A stretch of DNA of 64,000 nucleotides from Actomonas aquatica (GCF_019679435.2 NZ_CP139781.1:4522001-4586000), one strand, 5' to 3'; numbered from the stretch's first letter, positions 23,864 to 32,949 are shown. The notes: generated by a model from the letters alone, not told the origin. Made by a program: numbers and translations.

Positions 23864-24838
23864 TCACCGGCCTCCTTGGGTGCGTTCCCAGGCGAAGAGG
23901 TGTTGTTGGGCGAGGCCGGCGGTGGGGCCGTAGTGGACGCGGCCGAAGTGGGCGACTTGGGTGGGGCTCCACCCTTCGAGGCCGTAGCGGCGGGCCATGG
24001 CTTTGAGCATCCAGGTGTCGACGGGAAAGGCTTCGTGGTGGCCGAGGCCGAAGAGGAGCACGCAGTCGGCGATCTTTTCGCCCACGCCGGGCAAGGTGAG
24101 CAGGCGCATTTTGGCGGCGGCGTAGGGTAACGCGGCGGTTTCTTCCAGCCAGGCGGGAGCGGCGGCGAGGACCTCCGCGGTGCCCTTGATGTAGCGGGCG
24201 CGGAAACCGAGTTGGCAGGCGCGTAGGTCGGCTTCGGAGACGGCGGCGAGTTGTGGCCAGGTGGGCAAGGCGTTTTCCGAAACGCTGAAATTCTGAAAAG
24301 CTGAAACACTGAAATCGAGGGGTGTGCCAAGGCGGGTGGCGAGCAGAGCCAGCATCTGTTTGATCTGCGGGATCTGCTTGGTGGCGCTGCAGAGGAAGGC
24401 GAGCAGGGTCTCGCCGAAGGGCTGGCGCAGGATGCGCAGATGCGGGTGGAGCGCGTGGCAGGTGGCGAGGTGCGGGTCCGTCGCGAGCGGCAGGGCAGCG
24501 TCGATGCGGTCGTGGCGATCGTCATCGATGGCCAGGTAGTGGCGCAGGGCCGGGAGTGTGGTCTCGGCGAACGAGGCGGGGAGAGAATACTCGAGCGGCA
24601 GCGGCGGCGGAGAGGCAGGATTGTCGCGGCGTAAAGCCGCTCCCACAGTTGGAGTTGGCCTTAGGCGGAGGCGGGCGAGGTGGTGGGACCATTGGCCGAT
24701 CCAGGTGGTGTCGTCGGATTCTGGATACCAACGGAAGGCCTGGCCGCCGTCGAGTTGCTCGCGGAGGCCGATGGCGGTGTAGGACGGGGCGCCGGGGAGA
24801 GGGGCCCACGGGGTCCAAGTGAGGGGTGGGGCGGACAT
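23864..24838 (-). CDS. ogg: 8-oxoguanine DNA glycosylase, OGG1-like (HhH-GPD)
   Basis: 324 aa. It removes oxidised guanine from DNA in base-excision repair. The N-terminal 'GGQAFRWYPE...WIGQW' matches the OGG domain, and 'FLCSATKQIPQIKQML' matches the FICSSNNNI helix. The HhH motif 'LTLPGVGEKIADCVLLF' carries the catalytic lysine K255, and D274 in 'FPVDTWML' is the conserved acid. Two stretches do not belong to the family and are encoded by repeats: residues about 64-73 (TVGAALRRDN) by a palindromic element, and residues about 175-189 (DFSVSAFQNFSVSEN) by an 8-bp tandem repeat. Both keep the frame and fall in loops, so the enzyme may still work. It is the last gene of a minus-strand group, 30 bp after the alpha-E gene, with a gggccggc/gccggccc hairpin in the gap. 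Confidence 0.88.
   Translation of the reverse strand: MSAPPLTWTPWAPLPGAPSYTAIGLREQLDGGQAFRWYPESDDTTWIGQWSHHLARLRLRPTPTVGAALRRDNPASPPPLPLEYSLPASFAETTLPALRHYLAIDDDRHDRIDAALPLATDPHLATCHALHPHLRILRQPFGETLLAFLCSATKQIPQIKQMLALLATRLGTPLDFSVSAFQNFSVSENALPTWPQLAAVSEADLRACQLGFRARYIKGTAEVLAAAPAWLEETAALPYAAAKMRLLTLPGVGEKIADCVLLFGLGHHEAFPVDTWMLKAMARRYGLEGWSPTQVAHFGRVHYGPTAGLAQQHLFAWERTQGGR
24274..24315 (-). repeat. In-frame 8-bp tandem repeat (nnTTTCAG type) inside ogg
   Basis: On the gene strand the sequence is five units on an 8-bp spacing, each containing TTTC followed by AG or GG (tttcagtg, tttcagct, tttcagaa, tttcagcg, tttcggaa). It encodes F-S/Q-containing residues 175-189 of Ogg, a stretch absent from the family core. 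Confidence 0.65.
24621..24647 (-). repeat. Palindromic REP-like element inserted in frame in ogg
   Basis: 27 bp with the stem gcggc-gtaaa-gccgc (24626-24640) and the conserved flank tcccaca. It is the same style as the hairpins at 23769-23835. It encodes residues 64-73 of Ogg without breaking the frame. Confidence 0.7.
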
Positions 24839-24868
24839 GGGAAGGGCCGGCTCGCGGCCGGCCCAACG

Positions 24869-25888
24869 TCAGACGTCGTAGTCGAAGAAGTTGTCCTGCA
24901 CGGCGGCGTGGATTTCGCCGAGGCGGATTTGGAAGGCGTCGAGGTATTCGTGCAGGCCGTTGCTGATGACGCTGGTGACGTCGGAGTTCTCGAGGTGCAC
25001 GCGGGTCTGATTGATTTTGGCGAGGACCGGGTTTTGCTCGGCGTCGCCGTGGGCGGCGGCGATTTTGTTGAGGCAGTTTTCGGCCGAGATGATCGAGGCG
25101 AGAATGGAGCGAGGGAAGGCGCGGTCGTAGAGCAGGTAATCGACCGCGCGTTCGAGGTTGAGCTGACCGCGCTTGGAGCGGCGGAAGGCCTCAAAGCCGG
25201 AGCAGGAGCGCAGGACGGAGGCCCACTGCACGATGTCGAGGGCAGAGCCGACCTCGTGGAGGTCGGGCAGGATCATGAAGTATTTGATGTCGATGATACG
25301 CGACACGTTGTCGGCGCGCTCGAGGTAGCGGCCGAGCAGATAGAACCACCAGCCCTCGTCGCGGGGCAGCATGGATTCGGCGACGCCGTAGAGTTGTTGG
25401 ATGCGCAGCTTGAGTTGGGCGAGGTAATCGCTGGAGCCCTGCTTTTGGTAGGTGCGGAAGCTGTGGGTCGAGAGCTCGTGGTAGAAGGTGTTGAGCGTCT
25501 CCCACATCTCGGAGGCGATCTGGTCCTGGATGCAGCGGGCGTTCTCGCGGGCGGCGGCGATGCAGGACACGTAGGAGGACGGGTTCTCGCGATCGAAGAG
25601 CAGGTAACGCACGACGGTCTCTTCGGAGATGTTGTCGCCGTGAATTTTGTGGAAGCCCTCGTCGTCGCCGGTGACGAAGACGAGTGGTTCCCAGGCGCGG
25701 GGGTCATCGGCGTCGCGGCGCGCCTCGAGGTCGAGGACGAGCTGGGCGTTGACGTCGACCAGGCGCACGGTGTTTTCGGCGCGCTCGAGTTGGCGGGCGG
25801 TCCAGTAGATGAGGCTGGCGACGCGGCTGAGCATGCCGGAACGGGCGGCGGATTCGGCGTCGTCGAGGATGAGGGGAGAAGTGGGCAT
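24869..25888 (-). CDS. Alpha-E domain protein (partner of permuted ATP-grasp)
   Basis: 339 aa from ATG 25888; an internal start at 'MLSRVASLIYWTARQLERAE' (25834) matches the usual family start and is equally possible. The protein is the all-helical alpha-E (DUF403) domain, with the paired 'YWTARQLERAENTVRLVDV' and 'FYLLGRYLERADNVSRIIDI' blocks. These domains are almost always encoded beside circularly permuted ATP-grasp enzymes and are thought to act with them in forming or recognising peptide-like bonds; the product is not known. The ATP-grasp gene lies 50 bp upstream in the same operon. The expected transglutaminase-like third partner is not in the window. Confidence 0.9.
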   Translation of the reverse strand: MPTSPLILDDAESAARSGMLSRVASLIYWTARQLERAENTVRLVDVNAQLVLDLEARRDADDPRAWEPLVFVTGDDEGFHKIHGDNISEETVVRYLLFDRENPSSYVSCIAAARENARCIQDQIASEMWETLNTFYHELSTHSFRTYQKQGSSDYLAQLKLRIQQLYGVAESMLPRDEGWWFYLLGRYLERADNVSRIIDIKYFMILPDLHEVGSALDIVQWASVLRSCSGFEAFRRSKRGQLNLERAVDYLLYDRAFPRSILASIISAENCLNKIAAAHGDAEQNPVLAKINQTRVHLENSDVTSVISNGLHEYLDAFQIRLGEIHAAVQDNFFDYDV

Positions 25889-25938
25889 GGCGGCGCAGGA
25901 GTGGATGGTTGCGGCGGAGGGCGGCGGGGCGGGCGGCG

Positions 25939-27438
25939 TCAGATGGCGATGCGTTCGCGGCCGGTTTCGGTGGTGGGTGGCGTCTCGGCCTCGGTGTCGG
26001 CGAGGACCCAGGTGTCCTTGGAGCCGCCGCCTTGGGAGGAGTTGACGACGAGGGAGCCCTTGGTGAGGGCGACGCGGGTGAGGCCGCCGGACATGATGCG
26101 AACCTTGTCGCCGTAGAGGATGTAGGGACGCAGGTCGAGGTGGCGGCCCTCGATGGCCTTGCCGTTGTTGCAAACGGTGGGGCAGCGGGAGAGGCCGAGG
26201 GTGGGTTGCGCGATGAAGTTGCGCGGGTGGGCGATGATCTTGGCGCGGAACTCCTCGATCTGCTCGCGGGTGGATTTGGGGCCGACGAGCATGCCGTAAC
26301 CGCCGGCCTCGTTGACGCTTTTGACGACGAGGTCGGGGAGGTTTTCGAGCACGTAGGCGCGGTCCTTGGAATCGGAGGTGAGGAAGGTGTCGACGTTGGG
26401 GAGGACGGGGTCTTCCTGCAGGTAGAAGCGGATCATATCCGGCACGTAATAATAGATCGCCTTGTCGTCGGAGATGCCGGTGCCGATGGGGTTGGTGAGG
26501 GCGACGTTGCCCTTGCGGTAGGCTTCGAAGAGGCCGGGAACGCCGAGGAGGGAGTCCTTGCGGAAGACGGTCGGGTCGAGGAAGTCGTCGTCGATGCGGC
26601 GGTAGATGACGTGCACCCGCTTGAGGCCGTGGGTGCGCTTCATATAGACCTTGTCGTCCTGGACGACGAGGTCGTTGCCCTCGACGATATCGATGCCCAT
26701 CTGGCGGGCGAGGAAGGCGTGTTCGAAGTAGGCGGAGTTGTAGACGCCGGGGGTGAGCAGGACGACGGTGGGCTCCTCGATGTCGGGGGCGAGGGAGGTG
26801 AGGAGGTTAAGCAGGTCTGACGGGTAGTTGGAGACCGGACGCACGCCGTATTTGCGCAGCAGGTTGGGGAAGACGCGCTTCATGACCTGGCGGTTTTCGA
26901 GCACGTAGCTGACGCCGGAGGGAGTGCGCAGGTTGTCTTCGAGCACACGGTAGGTGCCGTGTTGGTCGCGCACGAGGTCGGTGCCGTTGATGTGCACGTG
27001 GCGGTTGAGCGGCAGGTTGACGCCGACGAGTTCGCGGCGGAAGTGGGCGCAGCTCTCGACCAACTCACGCGGGACGATGCCCTCCTTCACGATGTGTTGG
27101 TCGTGGTAGATGTCGTAGAGGAACTGATCGAGCGCGATCATGCGCTGGGTGAGGCCGCGCACGAGGTGGCGCCACTCGTCGGCGGCGATGATGCGCGGGA
27201 TCAGATCGAAGGGGAAAATCTTCTCGGTGCCGGCCTTGTCGGAGTAGACGGTGAACGTGACGCCGCGGCGCTTGAAGGTCTTGTCGGCGGTCTTCTGCCG
27301 CTGGGCGAGTTCACCCATGCCGTTAAGGCGGGCGTAGCGGTCGAAGAGGTTTTGGTAGTGCGGGCGGGGTTCACCGGCGTCGGTGAACATTTCGTCGTAG
27401 AAGGGGCCAGTGTCGTAGTTGGCGAAGAGATCGGACAT
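25939..27438 (-). CDS. Circularly permuted ATP-grasp type 2 protein
   Basis: 499 aa from ATG 27438 ([18 protein letters not shown]), which matches the usual family start; the frame stays open for 135 codons upstream but with low-complexity translation. Family blocks are present: '[24 protein letters not shown]', '[30 protein letters not shown]', '[20 protein letters not shown]', '[27 protein letters not shown]' and '[12 protein letters not shown]'. ATP-grasp enzymes form acyl phosphates and ligate them to amines or thiols. This permuted subfamily is uncharacterised but pairs with alpha-E proteins. It is encoded immediately upstream of the alpha-E gene. Cytoplasmic; no membrane segment. Confidence 0.93.
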   Translation of the reverse strand: MSDLFANYDTGPFYDEMFTDAGEPRPHYQNLFDRYARLNGMGELAQRQKTADKTFKRRGVTFTVYSDKAGTEKIFPFDLIPRIIAADEWRHLVRGLTQRMIALDQFLYDIYHDQHIVKEGIVPRELVESCAHFRRELVGVNLPLNRHVHINGTDLVRDQHGTYRVLEDNLRTPSGVSYVLENRQVMKRVFPNLLRKYGVRPVSNYPSDLLNLLTSLAPDIEEPTVVLLTPGVYNSAYFEHAFLARQMGIDIVEGNDLVVQDDKVYMKRTHGLKRVHVIYRRIDDDFLDPTVFRKDSLLGVPGLFEAYRKGNVALTNPIGTGISDDKAIYYYVPDMIRFYLQEDPVLPNVDTFLTSDSKDRAYVLENLPDLVVKSVNEAGGYGMLVGPKSTREQIEEFRAKIIAHPRNFIAQPTLGLSRCPTVCNNGKAIEGRHLDLRPYILYGDKVRIMSGGLTRVALTKGSLVVNSSQGGGSKDTWVLADTEAETPPTTETGRERIAI

Positions 27439-27472
27439 GATGAGGCGGGCGTTCGGACAGGGGGGGCGGGTT

Positions 27473-27973
27473 TTAGGGAGCGTAATCGGTCCAGAGGAAA
27501 CTTTGTTCGGCGGCGAGCAGGGTGCCGTCGGTGGCGGTGAGGGTGAGCGACCAGGCGACGGGGGCTTCCTCGGGATCGATCCAATCGCGACCGGTGAGGC
27601 CGACGTGGACGGCGTGACTGCCGGCGGGCAGGTCAAAGGTGAACGTGTGGGGCTCGGCCTGGGTGGTGCCGGGACGCACCACCTCGAGTTGCACGGTGGT
27701 GCCGGGATAGGCCGTGGCGGCGTCGGTGCGAATGAGCCAGTAGTAACCGCCGCGCGCGTTGGGCTGGGAACGCAGGGCGTTCTGGTTGATGGCGTCGGGG
27801 CTGCTGCCGAAGTATTCGCCGAGGCGGGTGAAACTGGTGGCATCCCGGTAGCCGGGCCAGACGCGCACGAGTTGGACGCGGGTCGCCGAGGAATCGGTGG
27901 GCGTGTCGGCGAGGGCGATGGCGGGGGCGGTCAGGAGGAGGGAGACGAAAATGGCGGTGAGGGATCGACGCAT
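27473..27973 (-). CDS. Small exported protein of unknown function
   Basis: 166 aa from ATG 27973. The signal peptide is '[22 protein letters not shown]'. The mature part starts with '[21 protein letters not shown]' and ends in two beta-rich stretches that read like an immunoglobulin-type sandwich ([39 protein letters not shown]). I do not recognise the family. It lies between the oligopeptide-binding lipoprotein (86 bp upstream) and the ATP-grasp gene (34 bp downstream), so it is probably transcribed with them. No catalytic motif can be seen. Confidence 0.7.
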   Translation of the reverse strand: MRRSLTAIFVSLLLTAPAIALADTPTDSSATRVQLVRVWPGYRDATSFTRLGEYFGSSPDAINQNALRSQPNARGGYYWLIRTDAATAYPGTTVQLEVVRPGTTQAEPHTFTFDLPAGSHAVHVGLTGRDWIDPEEAPVAWSLTLTATDGTLLAAEQSFLWTDYAP

Positions 27974-28007
27974 GCGGGGCCCGGCAACATGACGCAGAGT
28001 CCGACCG

Positions 28008-28048
28008 GGGGCAAGTCCGGTGCAATTCCTGTGCCGAGCCGCAGAGGA
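28008..28048 (+). promoter_or_regulatory. Cobalamin-riboswitch-like core on the plus strand (weak)
   Basis: The plus strand reads gcaagtccggtgcaattcc followed by tgtgccgagccgcagagg. This resembles the conserved core of cobalamin riboswitches (gnAAGnCCGGUGnaAAUCC...CCGCnACGG) with a few changes. It lies in the 86-bp gap between two minus-strand genes and would therefore control nothing in sense; downstream on the plus strand is only the antisense of the lipoprotein gene. It may be a decayed element or coincidence. Confidence 0.22.
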
Positions 28049-28059
28049 TTTATCGGTGA

Positions 28060-29718
28060 TCAGGGTAAGTTGAGCTCGGTGGCGGCGGACGGTTCGAGGC
28101 TCAGGTCCTGATAGCGACGGAAGCTGAGGGGGTTGGCAGTCCAACCGCGGACTTCCGGGCGAATGAGGAAGGGTTGGGTGCCGTGATAGAGCGGGACCAT
28201 CGGCAGCTCGGTGAGGAGGCGAGTCTCGGCCTCCTGATAGGCGGCGAGGCGCGTGGCTTCGTCGGGGGCGCGAGCGGCGCGGGCGAGGGCGTCGTCGTAG
28301 GCGGCGTCGCTCCAGCCGGTGGCGTTGTTGCCGCCGTCGGTGATGAAGAGGGCGAGGAAGGTCTCGGGGTCGAGGTAGTCACCGATCCAGGCGGCGTTGG
28401 AGATGTCGTAGTTGAGGGCACGCTCGTCGCTGAGCCACACGCGTTGCTCTTTCACGGCGATCTCGGTGCGCAGGCCGAGCTCGCGCTGCCACATCTGTTG
28501 GATGGCTTCGAGGACGAGGCGGTCGATTTCGCGCGGGCGGGTAATGACTTCGAGGGGGCGCAGGCCGTCGCCTTTGGGGTAACCCGCGGCGGCGAGGAGG
28601 CGGCGGGCTTCGTCGGGATCGTAGCGCAACGGCGTCTCGGCAGTGTAGCCGTTGGTATTCGGGGGCGTGAGACGGGGGGCGGCGCGTTCGCCGCCGGTGA
28701 GCACGTGGTCGGCGAGGGCGTCGCGATCGATGGCGAGGGCGAGCGCGCGACGCACGCGCGGGTTATCGAGCGGCGGGCGGGTGGTGTTGAACCGCATGAA
28801 GGCGGTCTGGAAAAACGGGTCGAGGCGCAGGAGCTCCGGGGCGTCGGTCTGGTAGGCCTTGATTTTGGTGAGGGGCAGGCCGGAGGTGATGTGGAGTTGA
28901 CCGGCGCGGAAGGCGTTTTCCTGAGCGGTGACGTTGGCGTAGGGGTGAAAAACGACGGCGTTGAGGGCGACGGCGTCGGCGGTGCGGAAGTGCGGGTTGC
29001 GCTCGGCGCGCAGGTGTTGATCGGGCGACCACTCGGTGAGTTGGAAGGGACCGTTGCCGATGAGGGTGCCGGCGCGGGCCCAGGGGTTGCTGAGGTTGAT
29101 GGTGCCGCCGAGTTGGCGGAGCACATGCAGCGGCACGGGGTAGGCGACGGGTAGGGTCAGGATGGCCGGCAGGGCGGGCGTGGGATGTTCGAGCTCGATG
29201 CGGAGCGTGAGCGGATCGACGACCTTCACGCCCACCGCGACGAAGTCGGGTATCTCGCCGGCGGCGAAACGTTCGGCGTTTTTGATGGGGAAGAGGACGT
29301 AGGCGTATTCGGAGCCGATGGAGGGGGCGAGGGCGCGCACGAAGGAGTCGCGAAAGGTCTGGGCGTCGAGGGGTGTGCCGTCGGACCACTGCAAACCCTC
29401 GCGCAGGTGGAAGGTCCATGTGAGTCCGTCGGTCGAAGTTTCCCAAGACTCGGCCGCACCGGGCACGATGCGGGAGGTGTTGGCATCGAGAGCGGTGAGG
29501 CCTTCGAACAAGGCGGTGATGACCTGCATGTCGCTGAAGGCGATGGCGAGGTGCGGGTCGAGGGTCTCGGGTTCGTCGGAGATGGCGAGATGCAGCACGC
29601 CCTCGCGGTTGCCGACCTCGACGGCGGACTCACGCGGCGCGCAGCCTACGGCCATGAGGAGCAGGAGCAGCAAAGCGGACAAAAGCGTGAGCGGGGCGGC
29701 GGCGAAGCGAGGGCGCAT
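28060..29718 (-). CDS. Oligopeptide ABC transporter substrate-binding lipoprotein (SBP family 5)
   Basis: 552 aa from ATG 29718. The N-terminus 'LSALLLLLLMAVGC' is a lipoprotein signal with cysteine at the end of an imperfect lipobox. Family 5 features: 'EPETLDPHLA' near the N-terminus, 'ALFEGLTALD', 'WTFHLREGLQWSDGTPL', 'NPRVRRALALAIDRDAL' and 'LPMVPLYHGTQPFL'. It is an OppA-type receptor for oligopeptides, possibly murein peptides. No permease or ATPase genes accompany it. It is the first gene of a minus-strand group that runs into the exported small protein, ATP-grasp, alpha-E and ogg genes. The association with a putative peptide-ligase pair is suggestive but unproven. Confidence 0.92.
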   Translation of the reverse strand: MRPRFAAAPLTLLSALLLLLLMAVGCAPRESAVEVGNREGVLHLAISDEPETLDPHLAIAFSDMQVITALFEGLTALDANTSRIVPGAAESWETSTDGLTWTFHLREGLQWSDGTPLDAQTFRDSFVRALAPSIGSEYAYVLFPIKNAERFAAGEIPDFVAVGVKVVDPLTLRIELEHPTPALPAILTLPVAYPVPLHVLRQLGGTINLSNPWARAGTLIGNGPFQLTEWSPDQHLRAERNPHFRTADAVALNAVVFHPYANVTAQENAFRAGQLHITSGLPLTKIKAYQTDAPELLRLDPFFQTAFMRFNTTRPPLDNPRVRRALALAIDRDALADHVLTGGERAAPRLTPPNTNGYTAETPLRYDPDEARRLLAAAGYPKGDGLRPLEVITRPREIDRLVLEAIQQMWQRELGLRTEIAVKEQRVWLSDERALNYDISNAAWIGDYLDPETFLALFITDGGNNATGWSDAAYDDALARAARAPDEATRLAAYQEAETRLLTELPMVPLYHGTQPFLIRPEVRGWTANPLSFRRYQDLSLEPSAATELNLP

Positions 29719-29802
29719 GGAGGGAAAGAACGGTCGCCTGCAGACGATCGCAAGTTTGCGACGGGGTCTTGGAGCTTGCGGGCGCGGGGGCGGCGGCCTG
29801 TC

Positions 29803-30843
29803 ATGCCGACGAACCCTCAACCAGTGAACAGCATGCAATGGTATTACGCTCTGAACGGCCAACGGGTTGGCCCGGTTTCCCCTCAAGACTTTGCCCAGGC
29901 CGTGGCCGACGGCACGGTGACCGGCGAGACCTTGGTCTGGCACGAAGGGATTCCGGCGTGGGTGCCGTGGCAGACGATCTCCGCAACGACGACGCTACCG
30001 GCGGTGGGCGCGGAAGGCGCGGGGAGCGACCTGCCGCCGGCCTTGGGCGCGCCGGAAGCGACGTCGGCAGGAGCAGGAGCCGCGGCGGAGGCTTGGACGC
30101 GGGCTGAGTTTGTGCGGCGCCTGCGGGAGAACGGCTTCGCCTTCAGCCTGGGCGAAGGGATCGGCCGTATTTGGAAAACCATGACGGACGGGTATTGGCT
30201 GGGACTGGGCGTGGTGGTGGTCGTGGCCCTGCTCACGATCGTGGCGGGGATGCTGCCGGTGATCGGCCTGCTCGCGAATATTCTGGTGGCGCCGCAGCTG
30301 ACGGCCGGTGCGATGTGGTTTTTCCTGCAGCGCACGCGAGGGGAGAGTCCGGCGTTTGAGTCGGTGTTTGATGGCTTCCGGCTGCGTTTCGTGCCGCTGC
30401 TATTGCTCGGGCTGATTCAGTTTGCGGCCAGTTTCCTCATCGTCGGCCTGATGATCCTGATCATGCTCCCGTTCGGCCTGAGTCTGGATGCGCTGCAGGA
30501 TAACGAGGCGATGGCGGCGATGATGAGTGGTGGGCTCGTGCTGACCTTGATGGGATTTGGCTTTGTGATCTCGATCGTGGCGGCCCGTTTCATGTTGGCC
30601 CACGTCATTGTGATGGACCAACCCGCTATGAACGTGATCGACGCTCTGTTGCTCAGCTGGCGAATCACCGGCATGCGATTCTGGTCGTTGTTGGCGATCT
30701 GCGTGCTCGTGATCGTCGTCACCTTTATCGGCTTTTTGCCCTTCATTGTGGGCTGGATCTTCCTGTTGCCGCTGGTGCCGGCGGCGGTGGCGCGGGTTTA
30801 CGAAGACGCGCGTTTGTCGGCTGCGGGCACGCCGGCAGAATAA
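29803..30843 (+). CDS. GYF_2-domain membrane protein (six or so membrane segments)
   Basis: 346 aa from ATG 29803; a second ATG at 29833 begins directly at the domain. Residues 11-60 are a GYF_2 domain (MQWYYALNGQRVGPVSP, 'GETLVWHEGIPAWVPW'), a small fold that usually binds proline-rich peptides and faces the cytoplasm. After a linker come hydrophobic segments from about residue 130 to the end (YWLGLGVVVVVALLTIVAG, 'LLLLGLIQFAASFLIVGLMI', 'FWSLLAICVLVIVVTFIGF'), resembling the DUF975/glycerophosphoryl-diesterase membrane-domain type. It is the first of a run of membrane genes on the plus strand. The following gene starts with a second GYF_2 domain. Confidence 0.83.
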   Translation: MPTNPQPVNSMQWYYALNGQRVGPVSPQDFAQAVADGTVTGETLVWHEGIPAWVPWQTISATTTLPAVGAEGAGSDLPPALGAPEATSAGAGAAAEAWTRAEFVRRLRENGFAFSLGEGIGRIWKTMTDGYWLGLGVVVVVALLTIVAGMLPVIGLLANILVAPQLTAGAMWFFLQRTRGESPAFESVFDGFRLRFVPLLLLGLIQFAASFLIVGLMILIMLPFGLSLDALQDNEAMAAMMSGGLVLTLMGFGFVISIVAARFMLAHVIVMDQPAMNVIDALLLSWRITGMRFWSLLAICVLVIVVTFIGFLPFIVGWIFLLPLVPAAVARVYEDARLSAAGTPAE

Positions 30844-30882
30844 TTGCGATAATGAGGGGTTGAGCTGAGCCGGTGAGCTGTC

Positions 30883-31689
30883 ATGGAAAGTGGCACGCTT
30901 TCCTCAACCTCCATGGACTGGTTCTACGCGATCAACAACAACCGGCAGGGACCGGTGAATCCGGAAACACTCGCACGTCTCGTCAGCGACGGCACGATCA
31001 CCGCGGAGACCTTGGTCTGGCGGCAGGGCATGGCGAAATGGGAACCCTATGGCGAGGTCGCGGCGGCCGAGGGACTCGATGTGCCGGGGCAGGGCGTGGA
31101 CCCGGACTCGGCGATCTGCGCGGTCGACGGCAAACGTTATCCCAAGCGGGAGATGGTGGAGTATGAGGGGCGCTGGATCAGCGCCGGCAACCGCGATGTA
31201 TTCTTTCAACGACTACGTGAGGGGGTGCCGCTCGATACCGGCAGCATCGTGCCGGGGCCGTATGGTTACGCGAACTTTGGCCGCCGCTTTGTAGCCAAGC
31301 TGCTTGATGGTTTCATCGTCTACGTCCTCAACACGGTGTTGCAGATGCTGACGATGCCGCTCTTCGCCTCCTCATTCATGCGGGATCCGGAGGCGATCTT
31401 CACTTACTCGATCATCATCCAGCTCATCGGTATCGTGGTCGGTCTGTCCTACGGCATTCTCTTTATCCGCAAGTTTGACGCCACGCCGGGCAAACTGGCT
31501 CTGGGCCTCAAGGTCCTCCGGGCGAATGGCGACAAGCTCTCCATAGGGCGCATCATTGGACGTTACTTCTCTGAATGGCTGAGCGGTCTGATCCTCGCGA
31601 TCGGTTACCTCATGGCCGCGTGGGATGACGAACAACGCACCCTGCATGACCGCATTTGCGACACCCGCGTGATCAAGGCGCGCGCCTAA
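30883..31689 (+). CDS. GYF_2 and RDD family membrane protein
   Basis: 268 aa. GYF_2 domain at residues 11-60 (MDWFYAINNNRQGPVNP, 'ETLVWRQGMAKWEPYGEV'), close in sequence to the preceding protein's domain. A short cysteine-poor linker (ICAVDGKRYPKREMVEYEGRW) is followed by an RDD membrane domain: 'NFGRRFVAKLLDGFIVYVL', 'FDATPGKLALGLKVL' and 'DEQRTLHDRICDTRVI' carry the characteristic arginine and aspartate positions. RDD proteins are of uncertain function, some acting in ion transport. The ATG at 30913 is an alternative start. The gap to the next gene is 25 bp. Confidence 0.88.
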   Translation: MESGTLSSTSMDWFYAINNNRQGPVNPETLARLVSDGTITAETLVWRQGMAKWEPYGEVAAAEGLDVPGQGVDPDSAICAVDGKRYPKREMVEYEGRWISAGNRDVFFQRLREGVPLDTGSIVPGPYGYANFGRRFVAKLLDGFIVYVLNTVLQMLTMPLFASSFMRDPEAIFTYSIIIQLIGIVVGLSYGILFIRKFDATPGKLALGLKVLRANGDKLSIGRIIGRYFSEWLSGLILAIGYLMAAWDDEQRTLHDRICDTRVIKARA

Positions 31690-31714
31690 TTTTCCTCCCG
31701 CACTGCATAGCATC

Positions 31715-32293
31715 ATGGCACCCGAGCTCCTGACCAAGATCAAGTGTCCGCAGTGCACGAAGAACTTGGAGGCGATCGCTTGGGACGGAGACGGCGAGGC
31801 GACCTGCACCTGGTGCCAGACGCCCTTCGCGATTGCGGCCACCTATCCGGCCCTGGCGGCACCGGCGCAGGCCCCGGTCCCGACGGCCGTGAAAGTCGAA
31901 GCGGGGGCGACCTGTTTTTATCACGACGAAAACGAGGCGGTGCACACCTGCGACCATTGCGGGCGTTATCTGTGCAATGTCTGCAGTCTCGAATTCGACG
32001 AAGGCGTGACCTGTCCGGCATGTGTCTCCGTGAAACGAAACGAGAGCGACGAGGCGGTCGGCTCGCGCGTGTTGTATGACCGACTGGCGCTGGGCTTGGC
32101 GGTGCTGCCTCTGATCATATGGCCGTTCACCCTGCTCACGGCGCCCACCACGATCGGCGTGGTGATCTACGGGTGGAAAAAACCGACCAGTCTGGTGGGG
32201 GGGGGCAAAGCCCGCATGTTGATCGCGGCCGCGGTGGCGTTGATCGAGATCGTAGGATGGACGTTGGTCTTCGTCGGAGGATTTCCCCGCTAA
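31715..32293 (+). CDS. Zinc-ribbon/B-box membrane protein
   Basis: 192 aa. Two metal-binding modules: an N-terminal ribbon CPQC...CTWC (residues about 11-36) and a B-box-like module C..H...H.C..C..YLC..C...CPAC (about residues 68-108), whose Cys/His spacing fits two zinc ions. Two membrane helices close the protein (LALGLAVLPLIIWPFTLL; 'ARMLIAAAVALIEIVGWTLVF'). It is probably a cytoplasmic-facing adaptor anchored in the inner membrane. A related single B-box protein is encoded two genes further on. Function unknown. Confidence 0.78.
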   Translation: MAPELLTKIKCPQCTKNLEAIAWDGDGEATCTWCQTPFAIAATYPALAAPAQAPVPTAVKVEAGATCFYHDENEAVHTCDHCGRYLCNVCSLEFDEGVTCPACVSVKRNESDEAVGSRVLYDRLALGLAVLPLIIWPFTLLTAPTTIGVVIYGWKKPTSLVGGGKARMLIAAAVALIEIVGWTLVFVGGFPR

Positions 32294-32310
32294 ACGGAGG
32301 CGCAGTGCGC

Positions 32311-32949
32311 ATGGCGAAGAAGGAAAAACGTTACCATCGGCTCACCCGGCCCCGCTCTGGGCTCGGCACCTATGACAGTCTTTGGCGGGGCAAGGACCAC
32401 TTGCTGGTGGTGAGTTCGAGCGGGTTCTCCGAATCGTATTATCGGTTTTTCCTGCGCGATATTCAGGCCTTCCTGGTGCGGCCCTCGAAGCGTTATTTCT
32501 ACTTCAACCTCATCGGAGGCTGTATCGCTGGGCTGTCGCTCATGCCGCTGTTGGCGGATCTGGTGACCAACAAGTCGATGGAAGCGGCGATAGCGGACTG
32601 GATCGGTTTCGCCTTCCTTTTTGTCCCGAGCTTTTTGGTGCTGGTGGTGAACCTCATCAAAGGTCCCAGTTGCGTGGTTTCGGTCAGCACGGCCTTGCAG
32701 ACCAAGGAACTACGACCGGTGGGGCGGCGCCGGACCTGGCGTCGGGTGCGGGCGAAGATCGAGCCCTTGATCCAGGAGGCGCAGGCGGCGTTGGTGAGCG
32801 CGGCTCAGGTGCCCGCGGAGCCGGTGGAGGTGCCGCCGATGCCGGACCCCACCCCGACGCCTACGCCTACTCCGACCGTAATCCCGAACTCCGACGACGA
32901 CTCCGCGGATAACGGTGGTGCTGCCTCGCCGCCTCCACCGCCCGCATGA
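32311..32949 (+). CDS. Two-helix membrane protein of unknown function
   Basis: 212 aa from ATG 32311 (a GTG two codons upstream is also possible). The cytoplasmic start is basic (MAKKEKRYHRLTRPRS). Residues 20-60 resemble a pleckstrin-like or PH-like strand pattern (DHLLVVSSSGFSESYYRFFL, 'DIQAFLVRPSKRYFYF'). Two membrane helices follow (about residues 68-88 and 98-118). The C-terminus is a disordered acidic tail with a proline-threonine repeat (DPTPTPTPTPTV). The proline-rich tail could be the ligand of the GYF_2 domains encoded upstream; this is inference. The stop overlaps the next start (ATGA). Confidence 0.65.
   Translation: MAKKEKRYHRLTRPRSGLGTYDSLWRGKDHLLVVSSSGFSESYYRFFLRDIQAFLVRPSKRYFYFNLIGGCIAGLSLMPLLADLVTNKSMEAAIADWIGFAFLFVPSFLVLVVNLIKGPSCVVSVSTALQTKELRPVGRRRTWRRVRAKIEPLIQEAQAALVSAAQVPAEPVEVPPMPDPTPTPTPTPTVIPNSDDDSADNGGAASPPPPPA

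Noticed and set aside
32860-32880. Short tandem cctacgcctactccgac-type repeat as a possible regulatory or CRISPR-like array
   Set aside because: It encodes the proline-threonine tail of the preceding membrane protein, is too short and has no spacers.
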